From Lepidurus packardi (lineage: Eukaryota; Arthropoda; Branchiopoda; Notostraca; Triopsidae), in assembly GCA_023053545.1 (NCBI GenBank), contig JAKZAN010000004.1, forward strand, positions 6,200,001 to 6,264,000: a stretch of DNA of 64,000 nt, in the 5' to 3' direction. The translations under genes were made by a program, and so were the position numbers. Under the pieces are notes generated by a model. The model saw only the letters and a list, made by a program, of their open reading frames with translations. It ran no database searches and was not told where the DNA came from. The stretch's first letter is position 1, and the number at the start of each line of letters is the position of its first letter. Shown piece after piece: positions 27,001 through 39,828 of this stretch.

Positions 27001-27034
27001 TCATTATTGCTTAATACTACATAAAGTTTACGGC
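21006..27034. other. Gene-free stretch with triplet microsatellite
   Basis: No recognisable gene. An imperfect ACT/ACC triplet microsatellite lies at 22453-22508, and an AACAGCTGG E-box (minus strand) near 23639. The open frames here are short and featureless. Confidence 0.45.
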
Positions 27035-27419
27035 CACGGTGTACAGCAAGTACTTGATCATGTTTTGTCACAAGAGAGCACTGATGTCATACTCTTTCAA
27101 AGTAATTTTCTAAGCTTTTACCAAGAAATTAAAAGAAACATAAAGAGATGACCAAAATAACTAAACATATCTTAATAAGAAAATCTTGTGCAGTCAGATT
27201 GTTTCATTTTGCTATAAGATTTATTTAAATTTTCATAAATTTGACTCTAGATCAAATATTTACGGAAAAGTTATTAACAAAAACGAACTAGGTGCATTAG
27301 ATCCATCCGATGAATTACTGTCAAAATACCCAATACAATTTCACTACATTGCGCAGAAAATTAGAATTTTCGGATCAAAGTATGCTGTAGCGCCACATAA
27401 GGGGTCCCACTACACCGTG
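27035..27419 (-). repeat. Dispersed repeat, copy B, with CACGGTG-type edges
   Basis: Positions 27211-27419, read on the minus strand, align with copy A at 14626-14830. The right edge reads CACGGTGTAGTGGGACCCC inward. At 27035 a second inward-facing CACGGTGTAC occurs, so a 385-bp element with short inverted CACGGTGTA ends is possible. Transib-family transposons have ends starting with CAC(A/G)GTG-like heptamers, which makes a Transib-derived non-autonomous element one hypothesis. No matching 5-bp target duplication is visible, so only the 209-bp core is firm. Confidence 0.65.
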
Positions 27420-30400
27420 GCTTAAAAGATCACTTTCGCTGCTGCCAAAACGAAAAGCGACGAAAACAGAAAATCGCTTTACTTCCTAGGTAAAAAACCT
27501 TAATTAGGCTAATTGTACCTTGTTGTGTAACTCGCTTTCAAAATTACTATGTGGAATTCTGACTCGTTGAGGGGACTAGATTCTCGTACATCAGTCCGAA
27601 CTGCCCACGCTAGTTTGGTTTCAAAAGGTTTTCCGTTAAACAGGGAGTTTAATTAAACTTTCTCTATTGCACCTACAAAAGTATACTACACTATACGCCT
27701 ACACACTCTAGCTATGCCAAAACTGCTGAGCGTATAAAATTGTATGGCACATACAAAGGGTCGGTACGGTTCGGAATCTGATGCGAAGCTAAAAAATAAA
27801 AGAAGATAGATAAATCAACAAGTTGAGTTGCTTTGCTTAACGACTCTATCAACGGATTAATCAAATTAGCGCACGTTTTCCAGAACAAATCCCTTGTTTT
27901 TTTTATCCGACTTGAAAGAAGTCAAGTAACAAGGTGCATTAAGGGCGCAATATCCGAAAAGCACTGATGTGCATCCTTCCACGACGCCCCAAATTCGCCT
28001 CAATTAACTCTCACTGGCTTAAAAATGTTTTAAGTGCTCCTGAAGTTAAAGCTGTATAAGCGGTATACCTTAATAAATGTGTTTTTATCTTGGCGCGGGA
28101 AAAAAAAACTCTACATATTCATCGGCTGTTGAACTTGTATCTGTGCAAAACACTTCTCTCGTAAAAAGTTATTTCGTGCCTATTTAGCTCCTTTGCCACA
28201 CATGAAAAAAGGTTTTCACACCCGTTTAAAACTTAACGGTTTACTTTCGAAAAGGGCGCTGGAATATAAAAGGGGTTTTGTAGCTAGTTAACAAGGCCTG
28301 AATTTGTGGTCTTTGTGACAGTTTAATAAGTCTCAGTCCCAGATGATCGCGCTTTTTGTCTACCAGCAGCATCGCCGCAAACAACACCAGTTCCATTTCC
28401 CTTCATCAACATTTCTCACAGCAGCGGCTTTTCCCCTTTTCCATCTGAATAGGCCACAATTTAAACCAGTTTTACACAGTATAAACCGAGTTGCACACCT
28501 AAGCTGTCCTTTTAACTTCACTTAATAAGCTTCATATTCTTAGAGCTTCAGTTTCATAATTCAGTTTCAATGTTAATTCGGAATTTGCACGACACCCTCC
28601 AGCTACATTATCACACAATGTGTTAGCTATCACACCTGAGCTTCATAAATGTAATTTCAAAAAACAAAAAATTAACTCAATGAACCCTTACATGGATACA
28701 TACACATACGCACACATGCAAATTTGCTCGGGCGGCTAAAGGGCATAACAAAAAGTCCTAAAGGCTTCCGTCTCCTGCATTCAAATTGGTCCATTGGCCT
28801 AGCAAGTTATGCGTTAGTCACCATAACTCTTGCTTCACGTTGGAGGGGCCATCAGAGCGAACGTTTTCTCGCCTTTTGCATTAGGGGAGCTGCAGTAACC
28901 AAGATTACCCCACGTCTATATTGTGTAAGCAGCCGCTCACCATCAACCAGACCTTTTGGCTGTCCCGTCGTCCGTGTACACATCTGAACAATGTTGCCGC
29001 TAATTAGCCATGCAATTTTCCCGAATTAAGCGGCACATATCTAGCTAATCTTGACCGGGCACTATAACTCTGAACGTGTACATATACGAACTATTTAAAT
29101 TATTAGTTTTTCTTCCACTTAAACAAAAAATAATATCCGCGATCGCCTGTTTAAAAAGCCTTGGTCCTGTTCCTGGTTCCCACACATTAGACCAAAGGCG
29201 AAAAAGCAAAGAGAAAAAATATACAAAAAATATTGCGCGGGATCTTTTTGCGTACTGCAGACAGAAATTAATGGGAAAGACCCAGTCCTTTTGGATACAG
29301 CTTTTCGCCTGATATGCTCGCAAACGGTTGCATCTCTTGGCTAATAAGGAGGCGTTCCTTGAGCTGTGGGAGCCCAAACACTGACTATATGATGTGTGCA
29401 GTAGCTAATGCACTCAGACAATAGGGCGCTCACTTGTCGTATATACCTTCATTCACCGCACACACAAAAAGAACGCTACACAGCAAGAACTTTACACGAA
29501 AAGGGTAGCCCGTGATATAAAACACGCCTTGCATGGAAACATTTTTGATTAGAAAATCCAAGCACCTCGGCTCTAGCTGCCGTGGGTCCCAATCGCTTTT
29601 GGCATGTTGCTGTGTTGCGTTATTTTTCTTTTAAAATTATAAAGATGCTGGTGCAAACCCAAACCCTAAAATTCTTTTTAAAAGACCCTGAAATTGCTCA
29701 CACGAATTTCAACGTTTTGGCTCTAAAACATTAGCAGTCAAGCATGGCTATACTAAAGGTAAAATTAAGCCGCTGATATAGTATTCATTAGTGACTTTTA
29801 TCATTAATGCAATTTTCTTACGTTGTGGCTGCTGCTGCCATCACTACCATCACCCAAAAGAAGCCGACCATAAAAAAATCGCTACCAGGCATAAGGCAAT
29901 AACAGACAAACTAAAAACCCTGGGCCAACATGTAACACGTCAGCGAAGCCAAAAAAAAGTTGTTATTAACGTGAACGAAGCATATGACGAAGCCCAGTTA
30001 CAGGCACATTAACGTTGTCGCGTATAAACCCGCAGAAAAGCAACAATTAATGCGCTTTTCTAAGCTCGTAAACTTCATTTTGACACGTCCAACCTATGCT
30101 TTACCTAATTAACTCCCTACCCTTATCCCATCACCACCTATATGTTTTTTTAACGACTTCGGATTGTACACAAGAAAAGTTTTCCCTTTAATGGCGTATA
30201 AAAAACTCTTTAATCCTAACCCAAAAAGCTCGACCAAGCAATAAATCCTTTCTGAATGAGAAACTAATAGATTTCAACACAAAACGGAAGCTGATGCTTT
30301 TAAATCATTTTCGATTTATGTTGATGGGGAAAAAACATAATTATACACAGCCGATCGGCTAGTCTACACCATACAGGAGGATGAACCAGGGCGTTAAAGA

Positions 30401-32162
30401 GTCGATTATTAAACTGTCATAAGTCACTTTCAACCGTGCCTTCAAGAAACATGAGCTCACATACAGTTGCAACTTTTTTTTCTTCTTTCTATACGCGGAG
30501 GCAGTGTAGTCTCTCATTAAACTGCTTTGAGGCCCAAAATTAACTCCGGCTTCAATTTTTTTTGCTTCTCTTACAACCCTTTGTAACTTTAACTACAAAT
30601 CAACGCGGGCTTAACCAAACAAAACCTTAAAAAAAATATTTTTTCCATGAAAACAGAGCCTACCTAATTAAACCTTAATTACTACCAGTCGGAAAAGTTT
30701 CGCTCCTGCACTATTATTATGTTCGCCTTCTTTCTCGCTCTTCTTTAGTAAGAAATCAAATGCTTCCAGGCTTTCCATACCAAAATCAAGCCTTCTGCTG
30801 GGCCTTTGCTGGGCCGCAATAAGTAGCGTATACACAGTTTTGCGGTATATATGAAAGCTGTGCAGGGGCACGAGCCTCATCAGCAGGATCTTCGCTCCTT
30901 GTGTAGCATGAAGCCGCACTCGATACGCTTTAATCAGTAGCAGCTTCGCCAATTTTTTTCCTTTCTTCTACTCGCGCGGCCAACCTTTTTTTCCATTCTT
31001 CGACCTTTTGGGTATCTTGCTCTGGCTTTGCGGCGCAAAAAAAAGGCGGCCCATAACAATTGCCGTGTCTATTAAAACCTGATTATTACTGTCTAATACC
31101 CGAACGAATAGACCAGCAATGCAATGCTATAGGATTGCTATCATCATAAAAGGCTTCGGCGAGAGAGCTTAATTGAGATCTTGTCTGTAATAATCGTTTA
31201 TGAGTTAAGAACACTTTATTCCCTACGGAATAAAAGTATAGCGGCAAGTACCAAAAAAACTAAAATATAATGACCGCGAAGTGGACCAAAACTTATTTCT
31301 ATTATGTCTTATCGCTAATTCTTTTTCGAGTTTTTTTTATATTCTCTCTCTTTCTCTGTGTCGTAGAGCCGTCTCAAGTTCAATTGTGCACAGTTCCTGA
31401 TTCTAGAGAGGTTTTTTAGCAACTGAACAATAGAACTGTAACAATGCTGCAAGGCTACAGAAAGGCTGTGAACAGCGATCAAAAAGTGGGGGGAAAAATT
31501 ACATACTTGTAATCCTTTTTAAACCTTTATTTTGTTCTGCATTGTAGCGCACACAAACTTCTAACAATAGCCGCCGTTCTTAAACCCGTAGGCCTCTAAA
31601 AAGATGACATGTCTTGAGCAACAGACTATTTTTATTGTCCGCGCTCTTTCATCTTGAAATGAGTGCTTTATTATGGCAGGGTTCTCCTTATCGCAAGCCC
31701 TGCAACCGTTCCCGTTCCTAGTTTGAGAGCCGAGCTTGGGTACCATGGCGAGCTTACTATTATTCTAATAGATTAAAAACAGAAAACAATGAGATTGCCT
31801 TCATACATAGAACTAATAAAGGGTCATACCAACGGATAGAAATATATCAGTCATAAAATTAAACGGAGTTATTAACCAGAACCCCAAGTAATTTAAAAAG
31901 TAACATAGCTGTTGTTGTTGTACATGAAGAAAACGTGGACCTACGCCAATGGGGGGAACCTAATTGCTTCCTTCCAACTTCCAACGCAGAGTTTTCATGT
32001 TTGTTTAATAGGATGGAGAAGGTTTTCTGTCGCTTGCTTCTGCCGGGTCTTGTTACTGCCTTGCAATATCGAACACTTTGCACTAAGGCTTGCACGGCAA
32101 CGCGATAAAAGAACTACGTGTAGGTAGACACAAGGACGACTCGATACTACGACCACGGTGTA
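27420..32162. other. Gene-free stretch
   Basis: No recognisable gene, RNA or transposon was seen apart from the E2F-like site listed separately. The sequence is AT-rich with T and A runs. Confidence 0.45.
28090..28104 (+). promoter_or_regulatory. E2F-like site outside any known gene
   Basis: TTGGCGCGGGAAAAA closely resembles the E2F consensus and the site at 9066-9079. A TATAAAAGG box follows at about 28265 and an ATG ORF of 60 codons at 28343, but that ORF has no recognisable features. It may be coincidental. Confidence 0.25.
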
Positions 32163-32350
32163 CCCGACAAAACGACTATGGACCCCGACTTAAGGACTAC
32201 AAGCCCCGACATAAGGACTACGGACCCCATACAATAGGACTACAGTTTCATAATCTTTCAAGGGACCAATAGCATTTCGAGTTAGGTTAGGTTACGGAAC
32301 CGTTGTCCTTTTGTCGGGGTCCGTAATCCTTTTGTCGGGCACACCGTAGT
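32163..32350. repeat. Inverted array of ~20-bp units (foldback)
   Basis: Four degenerate units of the form CCCGACA(T/A)AAGGACTACGGA run in direct order from about 32163 to 32243. About two more copies occur in inverted orientation from 32296 to 32349 (CCTTTTGTCGGGGTCCGTAA and a following unit). The arms can pair over roughly 50 bp, extending to a shared ACGGTGT(A/G)CCCGACAAAA at the outer end, with a loop of about 50-90 nt. A short GTTAGGTTAGG string sits inside the loop. Confidence 0.75.
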
Positions 32351-35300
32351 TCTTCTATTAGTCTTGTGGCTGCGTCCCACTTGCACTAACCAAAGCGGTA
32401 GCGAAGACTTTCATTGGCAGATTTTTACCGGTAGGGAAGGTTTTGAAAGCGTCACGTTACTAACCCAAACATTTCGAACGTTTTAGGAAAGGTTAGAGCA
32501 AAGCTAGCGTTTCCAACAGGGACGGCTCTGGATGAGACGCGTTAGTTGGAAATTTCGAACGTTTCCAGACGGAAGTCTAGCGGCAACATAAAAATGGCAA
32601 AAGGAAGAATGTTTCTGAGTATAAACGCTACATGACGCGCTTCAAAGTTGACAGTTGGGAGATATCTGCATTGAAGTTACATTCTTCTAGCCAAGCTAAC
32701 ACGCAGTAGACAGTTTATTTATTGTTTGTTCACGGCCTGGACAGCGAAGGTATAAGCAAGTTTTGCTCCCCTTTCATGTGTCTAATGAAGGACCTTATTA
32801 ACATTCATTGAACTTGGGATGGGTGGGGTCTAGCCTACGTCTCTTTAAGTGCCTTCAATGTACTATGCCGTGACATGACTCCTTATAAAAACTATAAGCT
32901 ATGAATTACTGCTTTTCCCTTGATGTGGCTCGGTAGCTTCTTCTGCACCTTAACGAAGAGCAATGAAGTATGAAGAGCGCATTAAGCCATCACAAGCGTT
33001 TTCGCTGTAGTGCTGCCACGTGAACACCACGCCGAAATCTTTTATACATTTTCACTAATGATGACGACCTCATTCCTTTTAGAAGAGAACTGCATGTTCA
33101 CATGCATCAGCTTCCAACAATTGCCAACCTTCAGAGTAACCGACCAGTTCAAGATTTTTGAAAAGGCCTATAATGCAGAGCAGGTAAAGGTAGCCAACGT
33201 TGGCGTAAAACCGGGTCAACGTGATCATGTTCGCTTTATTCCAAGATTAATTACTGCCATCATGGGCCGAATTAACTACATCCAAAGCGTGAAAAAACCA
33301 CTACTATATATTATATAACAGTACCTTTCTAAGAAAAACACCCGAAAAAATTGGCTTTGAGATTTCGCCGTGGATGGCACCCCCTTTTGAAATAAACTCT
33401 CCTTTCTGATGAGCTCGCAACATTCTTATATCAAAAGCAAAAGCTCAATAACCTGCTTTGTTAGAAATTTGGGGACTTGCTCACTCTCCTGCTCCACAAG
33501 GCAAATTAGAGCAACAATAGAACTAGGTGTGCTAGTCCTATTGAGTTTTCTGAGATGCAGTAGTGCAACAGCGCCTTACTGCCACTTCTTGAGACAAAGT
33601 CCAAAGGGTGCCTCTTTTATCTATCTGATTCACAAGAGAAAAGGTGTAAAAGAAAAGATGAAGAAAAAAAAAAGCTTTTCGTTCCCAACATCCCAAAAGG
33701 CAACCGCCAACACAGGAACACTTGGGGAGTTTTAATTAAGTATTGCCGTTTTTACCCAAAAAAGGACCTTACCTACTACTCTTGTAGTCAATGCCCCTTT
33801 TCAGGTAGACCGCGGGATCCCAGCATCAGAACACAGTGACCACTGATGAGCCATATCAGCCTGAACGATATAGCTTCTTTACATGTTGGGGTTAAAAATA
33901 AGGGTTACTCCCAGGCCGTGCTCAGAAGGCAGCATGTTCTTTTAGCAAAACCTTTCTTAACCTCCACGATTACCCCCCATTTTTTGGCTATGAACTCTTA
34001 ATGGACTCCACGGTTCGTTTTAATATGCATTTTTATCCCAATAGATAAGCTTCTTGGGAGGTGAACCAGAAGCTCGCGTACACACTGTAGCAATTTCTCT
34101 CGCTCCATAATGAACAAAAAAACGCATCACTTACCCTTTTGCCTGTGACGGGTCTTGCAACGTGAACAGCGAGACACACAGGAAATACGGCAACAGTAGC
34201 CAAATGGCCTCAACAATGAGGCAGCAACAAGCCCAAATTTCAGCGCATTGTCGTCAATGTACCGTACGTTTTATCTAAAAAAAGGACAATAGGATAACAA
34301 TATATCGTAACTTGAGACCAGCGTCCGAGCCTTCATTCATAACGACCAACAATGAATGTCGGAGAACAAGACTTTTTTCTTCTTTACCTCCTTTTTTTGT
34401 TTTCTGGAAAAACAGGAATTAAAGAAGCGGAGTGTAACATGTCGACGGAGCCAGGCACGTTCAGGTGAACGCTATTCAACGTGGCAACAGTGAAGGGGAC
34501 CCGTCCTAATCTATCACGTTTTTTGAAGTTCTATTTGACTTTTATATTAGGGAGGCTTAGCCTCAGTTTGTTTTGTTGGGGTTCTTTATCACATGTGAAG
34601 TGTATAGTGTGTGCTGAAAGCTTCCTAAAGAAAAGTCTAATCTAGACTGCTAAGCCTAAACATTGGTTATGATGATGAAAGCCGTCCTTTTTTTAACGAA
34701 AATTATAATGCTTTCATACAGCAAGGGAAACAGAGTAGAAAATTAAGTCCGAAAAGTTTGATGGGCTAAAAAGGAAAGTACAGAGCGACAGAAGAGCGGG
34801 GGGAAAAGGTAGCACGCTATATAGAAAATCCCCTAAAGAATAAGCGCTTGTTTCTTTTGCATACCATTTTGAGATGTGAATTACAACTGCCAACCTGTAT
34901 ACATAATGTGTAGCAGCAGAAGCAGCCGTATTTTTTCTACCTCAGGGCTACGCACACTTCCAGTTACTCTAATGTCAGGTACGCGATACACGCGTATACA
35001 AGATCTTGTATTTAAATTTAAACAGGTCGGTCAGAACTTAAATTACTTGGACATCCGGTCAAGAAGATCACGAATCGAGTACTATAAGAATTTGTAACGT
35101 TCATATTTTTAACCGCGTTTTAGAATGGAAAATAACATTTGTGTAAGGCGTGGGAAAAGCAAATATAAAAAGGCACCCCAATCTCAATTTGGAGGAGTGA
35201 AGAAGCTGTTTTTTTCCCATTCTCATAACACAAGGGTGCTGGGAAAAAAATTCTGTACCCTTCTCCCATAGGACCCAGAATCGGAATGAAAACTTTTTCA

Positions 35301-35481
35301 ACAAACCTCTGCGAATATCACACTTTTAGACACCGCAAAGGAATCAACCTCAACCCTTAATTAGCTCTAGGCTTAGTCAATTCATGTCAAGTTGTTCTAA
35401 AAAATCATCTTATACCGACTTTTTGGGTGTTACCCAAGTTTAATATAGACATCTAGAGTTCTTATAAATTAGTTTAAATAA
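32351..35481. other. Gene-free stretch
   Basis: No recognisable gene. Open frames are short, and none has a recognisable motif or signal peptide. Confidence 0.45.
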
Positions 35482-35655
35482 ATTTTAAAGAAATAAAGAG
35501 ATTTTAAAAGAAATGAAGAAATTTTAAAGAAATAAAGAGATTTTAAAAGAAATGAAGAAATTTTAAAGAAATAAAGAGATTTTAAAAGAAATGAAGAAAT
35601 TTTAAAGAAATAAAGAGATTTTAAAAGAAATGAAGAAATTTTAAAGAAATAAAGA
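35482..35655 (+). repeat. 39-bp tandem repeat, about 4.5 copies
   Basis: The unit consists of AAATAAAGAGATTTTAAAAG plus GAAATTTT-rich sequence and starts again at 35491, 35530 and 35569, with further copies to 35655. Copies are nearly identical, so the array is young or homogenised. Each unit is itself two related halves (AAATAAAGAGATTTTA and AAATGAAGAAATTTTA). Confidence 0.95.
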
Positions 35656-36320
35656 AAAACGAAAAACGAAGTTAGATATAGCCCGTTGTTGTCTAAGGAA
35701 ATGCGTTCAAACCGGCAACTGAATATTTCAATGTTACGGACACTTACAGGGGAATTGCAACCAAAAACATAACCTTTAAGAGAGTAAGTAATCTACTTTT
35801 GAGTGATCTTTTATATTCCATTACGCACGAATATAAGTTAATAAAATACAAAATTTATAGAAATTAAGAGAGAATTTAACAGAACTGGATCACGTCTTTC
35901 TGACGTAACCGACGTATCTCTATTGAATAATGGAACTCGAAAGCTTTGCTTTCTCATTTTACGCGGAATAAAGAGTAACCATGGTAACAAGTGCCATAAG
36001 CCACGCCTGTGACTGCTTGACTGAAAGTTTGTGTGCTTTGGCTCGTTTGCACAGATAATGATGTTCCGGATATCCTTTTCTTTGTGGCATTTTATATCTG
36101 TTCTGATCATTCGTCAACTTTCCTCGATCCGACCCGGTCAAACGCTGCAAAACTTCAAAAAATCTAGATCCACATCTGAAAAGATCCCGATCCAATTTTT
36201 ATGAGAAACAATAATAAAAAAATCATATAAAAAAATCGAACTGTGGCCACTAGATAGCCTCATTTAATCTATAAAATTCCCGAAATAATCGATTCGATCC
36301 CTGCCATTTTACCGTGCAAC

Positions 36321-36359
36321 GCCGATCGGATCAGATCAGATCAAATGATCGCATCGGAT
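36321..36359 (+). repeat. GATC-rich simple sequence
   Basis: A short cluster of GATCGGATC, AGATCAGATC and GATCGCATCGGATC units. GATCC and GATCCC strings in the opposite sense lie about 150-200 bp upstream (36123-36193). It probably reflects local slippage. Confidence 0.6.
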
Positions 36360-37075
36360 CTTATTTGAAAGACGCGTTAAAAGCTTCCCAGAAAATTGAA
36401 ACACAGATCATCGTTCTTCGTAGATTACAAAAATCTAATATCTCAACAGGCGATTTTGGCGGCTATTTCTCTTGGAGTAACAGTTTTAGGAACTGGTTAG
36501 CAGAAAACCATCTAGGGTTATTCTACGACAAAATCTTTACATCTCATGGTCATTCCTGTGAGGCAGCCTCCAGATCTCTAGTTAAGAGAGCAACAGGTAT
36601 CCCATCCGATGTGTTAAACGTTTCCAGAAGAGACAGCGGTAACCGTCCGGCCACAAATCAGGAAAAAGTTGGGTGACAAGGTTCACTAAAGGGACACACC
36701 ACACGCAAAAAGCCCGTTTCCCATAGCACTGACTCGACAGGGGGTTCAACTGCCTAATGAATGTCGGATAGACGATATATATATATACATATATACACCG
36801 TTTTCCTTAAGCCTCTAAACCGTTCAACCTGATGAGCAGAGTTAAGATGTTACTTCAAGTTTTAACAGCAATGACAAGTGACACGAAACTCTCCTTGTGA
36901 AACTTCTCTAGGGTTTTTCTGGGGCTTCCTCTTATGCGTTTTTTACAACACCCGCGGAAAGACTTGAGAAAAAAGGAAGGAAAAACCACATTGGACAAGT
37001 TTTACAAGAGCGAAAAATGCTCCGGAACTAATGAAGCCAATGAATCTCGCGCTTCTTTATTTTTATTTTACTTCA

Positions 37076-37102
37076 CCCCCCCCCCCCCCCCCCCCTTTTT
37101 TT
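37076..37102 (+). repeat. Poly-C(20)/poly-T(7) homopolymer tract
   Basis: Twenty consecutive C are followed directly by seven T. Such a tract is rare, can form unusual structures on the C- or G-rich strand, and is often of uncertain length in assemblies. Confidence 0.95.
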
Positions 37103-39051
37103 CAAGCCTCCTCAAGGACATAGTTACCAAAGTTTTCTCCTCAGGAGTTTTCTCGTCAAAACGAACCATTCGCGTGTTACGGATTTCTTAGTGCCATTGT
37201 TGCGTTTAAGACATTAGGTCCAAGATCTGCCATTGTAATGCTGAGTTCGCTAGACTTCGAATATTTTTCTAAATTTTTTTGCCAAGAATAAAGTGTGCGT
37301 GTCTTGCGTCTTCTGTATACAAGTCGCGCGCCCACCACCTGGTCCTCTTTTGCCCAATGACCCACCGCCTTACGCCTGATTATGCTTGATTATCATGAAG
37401 TCCTGGAGCTCTCGCGAGCCCCGTCGGACTTGTTATTTTTTATTTATTTTTTGCTTTTACGTTTTTGCCACACGACAATCATCTTGGGTTAGACAAACGT
37501 CGTCACCCCCTTCATTAACCCCATGCAAACCTTGGAAAGCTCCCTAAGTCCAAACCACAGACCGTATAGTACCTGTATATGTCTAATGTTCGGTGATGGT
37601 TTTCCTTTTTGTAAAAAAAATAAAAAAAAAATAAATAAAAAATAAATAGGTAAAGAAGAATCACGGACAGAAAAGTTTTAAAAATTCGCCAAAAAGTTTT
37701 CTTCGCCGTCATTAGAAATAATAAGAGGTAAGCGCCGTGCTTATCACAGGGCACGCGCGACGAATTTTTTGCTGACGTCATGAGCGTTCGCTACTTAGAG
37801 TCAATGATGGCACCAGTCCACCGTAACCATCGTTCCTATATTCCATGGAGGGGAAAAAAAGCTCCTCTTCAGACAATACAACTTTTTCTTTCTCCACCTA
37901 TAAGCCAGTACCGAGAAAATTAACACAGGCTTGCTTAGAAGGCGCAAACGCAACTCTGTATGCAAAGTACTGTATGCATAACTGTCACACTTGTCAACTA
38001 AAATAGCATACATAAAGTTTGTCCTCCGCACAATTGCTATTCAATTCTGACTTTCAGAATGTCCACCCAACCACACGGAACAACAATGCCTTCGAGTTTT
38101 CTCGCCAGCGGTCAATGATTTTCAGAAAGTATAACCTGACGCAGGGAATTAAAAATAAGATAATAATAAAAAAAATGAATAGTAATAAGGAGTTTTAACT
38201 TCTAGTATAGCAGAGTGGCAGAAAAACATGGGGACACATGTCATCTTGGCTTGATCCTTTCCAACCTGCTGTCTTTTATGTCTCTTCGTCCGCTTGTCTC
38301 CATCTGTTCTCTCCTAGCTCCTTCCTGAGCTCATAAAACTTTTTCTCAAAGTCGTTTAATTTCCCTATCTTGCACCCTAAACGCCCACCACCACCCCACA
38401 AAGATGCAAAGATGTGTGTTGGGGAGTGCCCGAAACAAAAACTGCAGGGAAAAAATTGTGAGCATAAAGGCCAAAAGCGATGATGCTCCATGTCATCGGG
38501 GGATAAGACCCAAGACATGTGGGATGTGCATAAGTAACTACAAAACGGACAAGATCCCCTTCATCTGACAGACAGGCTTACAAACACACTCTCTTCAGAT
38601 ATTAAGTTGCTTTGGCTGTCTCGCTCAAAAGTTGAAAATCCACGCACTTTTTCGCCGGATGAAAACCAAAGGGACTGTTTTTAAGCCCACCAAAGGAGCT
38701 GTTAACGAACCTAACAACACTTTTACAAGCAAGCCCATCAAGACATAAAAACCAAGTGAAAGACAGAGAGTTCGGTTCCAAGGTGGTCAGCTAGACGCTA
38801 CAACAAAAACCTCCCTCCCAACCATAAGTAATGCAGCACTAACTAACACAACCTCTTCTCTTTTCTATTCCGCATACACACCCTTCAACCATGTTGACGG
38901 ACGTTCGCAGGCTCAGCTGATCATCGGATAAAGTGATTGGGGAATTCTTTCCCCGTTAGAAGCGAGGCCTAGCTCATCTATTGTCCTTTAGCAACTCGCA
39001 GGACCCTCACTCACCACATTTTCGGGTTTAGAAACGCACATAATGATGGAA

Positions 39052-39074
39052 TGCGTGTGTGTGTGCGCGCGCGC
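39052..39074 (+). repeat. Alternating (TG)n(CG)n tract upstream of ato
   Basis: Twenty-three bases of strict purine-pyrimidine alternation: TG repeats pass directly into CG repeats. Such sequence is prone to adopt Z-DNA. It lies about 0.8 kb upstream of the inferred ato transcription start. A CACGTG E-box follows at 39105-39110. Confidence 0.9.
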
Positions 39075-39828
39075 TTTGGCTTGTGCCTCTAATCTTAAGC
39101 TTACCACGTGTCAAGCCCGAGCATCTTTAAAACCTCAAAAAGATCATGAAAATCTTAAAAGAAAACTTCCTTAACCTCAATTTTGATTTCCCGAGTCTTT
39201 TTTTAAACTATATCCTAACTGATAATCTGTCAATACAACTGTACGTAGAATCAATACCTCGTTTTATAACACCTTCATGCGTTCGTAAAGTGCCAGGAGA
39301 TTTTGCGCGGACTATCGTAAGTTATAACCACCACCTACAGCTAGGACAACGTATCTACTATGTCAAAATACCACCACCACTTCCGGAGAATGGTTTGTGG
39401 TCAGTTATCTTCGCAAGCCCCAGATACAGTTATGCGGTATAACATGCGCTTACTTACTCCAATGAAAAAAAAGAAAAAAGCTTTTCTGGCCAGAGAATAT
39501 TAGGATGCTCCCTCAATCATGAGGTAGCAGTACATGTGAACACCGTTCCACTATTCATACCATGTGTACGACACGTAACTGTTCTCTCTCTCACATACTT
39601 TTACTCGGTGTACAAAACCCGCCAAAATATTGGGTCGTATGGACCATGCATGCAGAGCCACTTATTGTATGGGGTGTACCCCGTCAGGTAGGAAAGAAAA
39701 AGAAGAACAAGTAACAAGGGGCAAAGGAAGGCAAGAGGAGGCGAAAGAGCGGCTCATGGAAAGCGCCAGGTAAGAAGAAAAATAAAAGAGGGACCTGCCG
39801 TTGGCCGGTTGTACCAGCAGCATCAGGC

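Larger units (their letters stand above)
35656..39051. other. Gene-free stretch upstream of ato with simple repeats
   Basis: No recognisable gene. It contains the GATC cluster at 36321, an (AT)n run at 36775-36795, a homopolymer of 20 C followed by 7 T (37076-37102) and an A/T-only run at about 37610-37650. The poly-C run is a likely place for assembly or sequencing length error. Confidence 0.5.

Noticed and set aside
36291..36312. CGATTCGATCC string resembling a tRNA T-arm
   Set aside because: No acceptor stem, anticodon arm or D-arm could be found around it.
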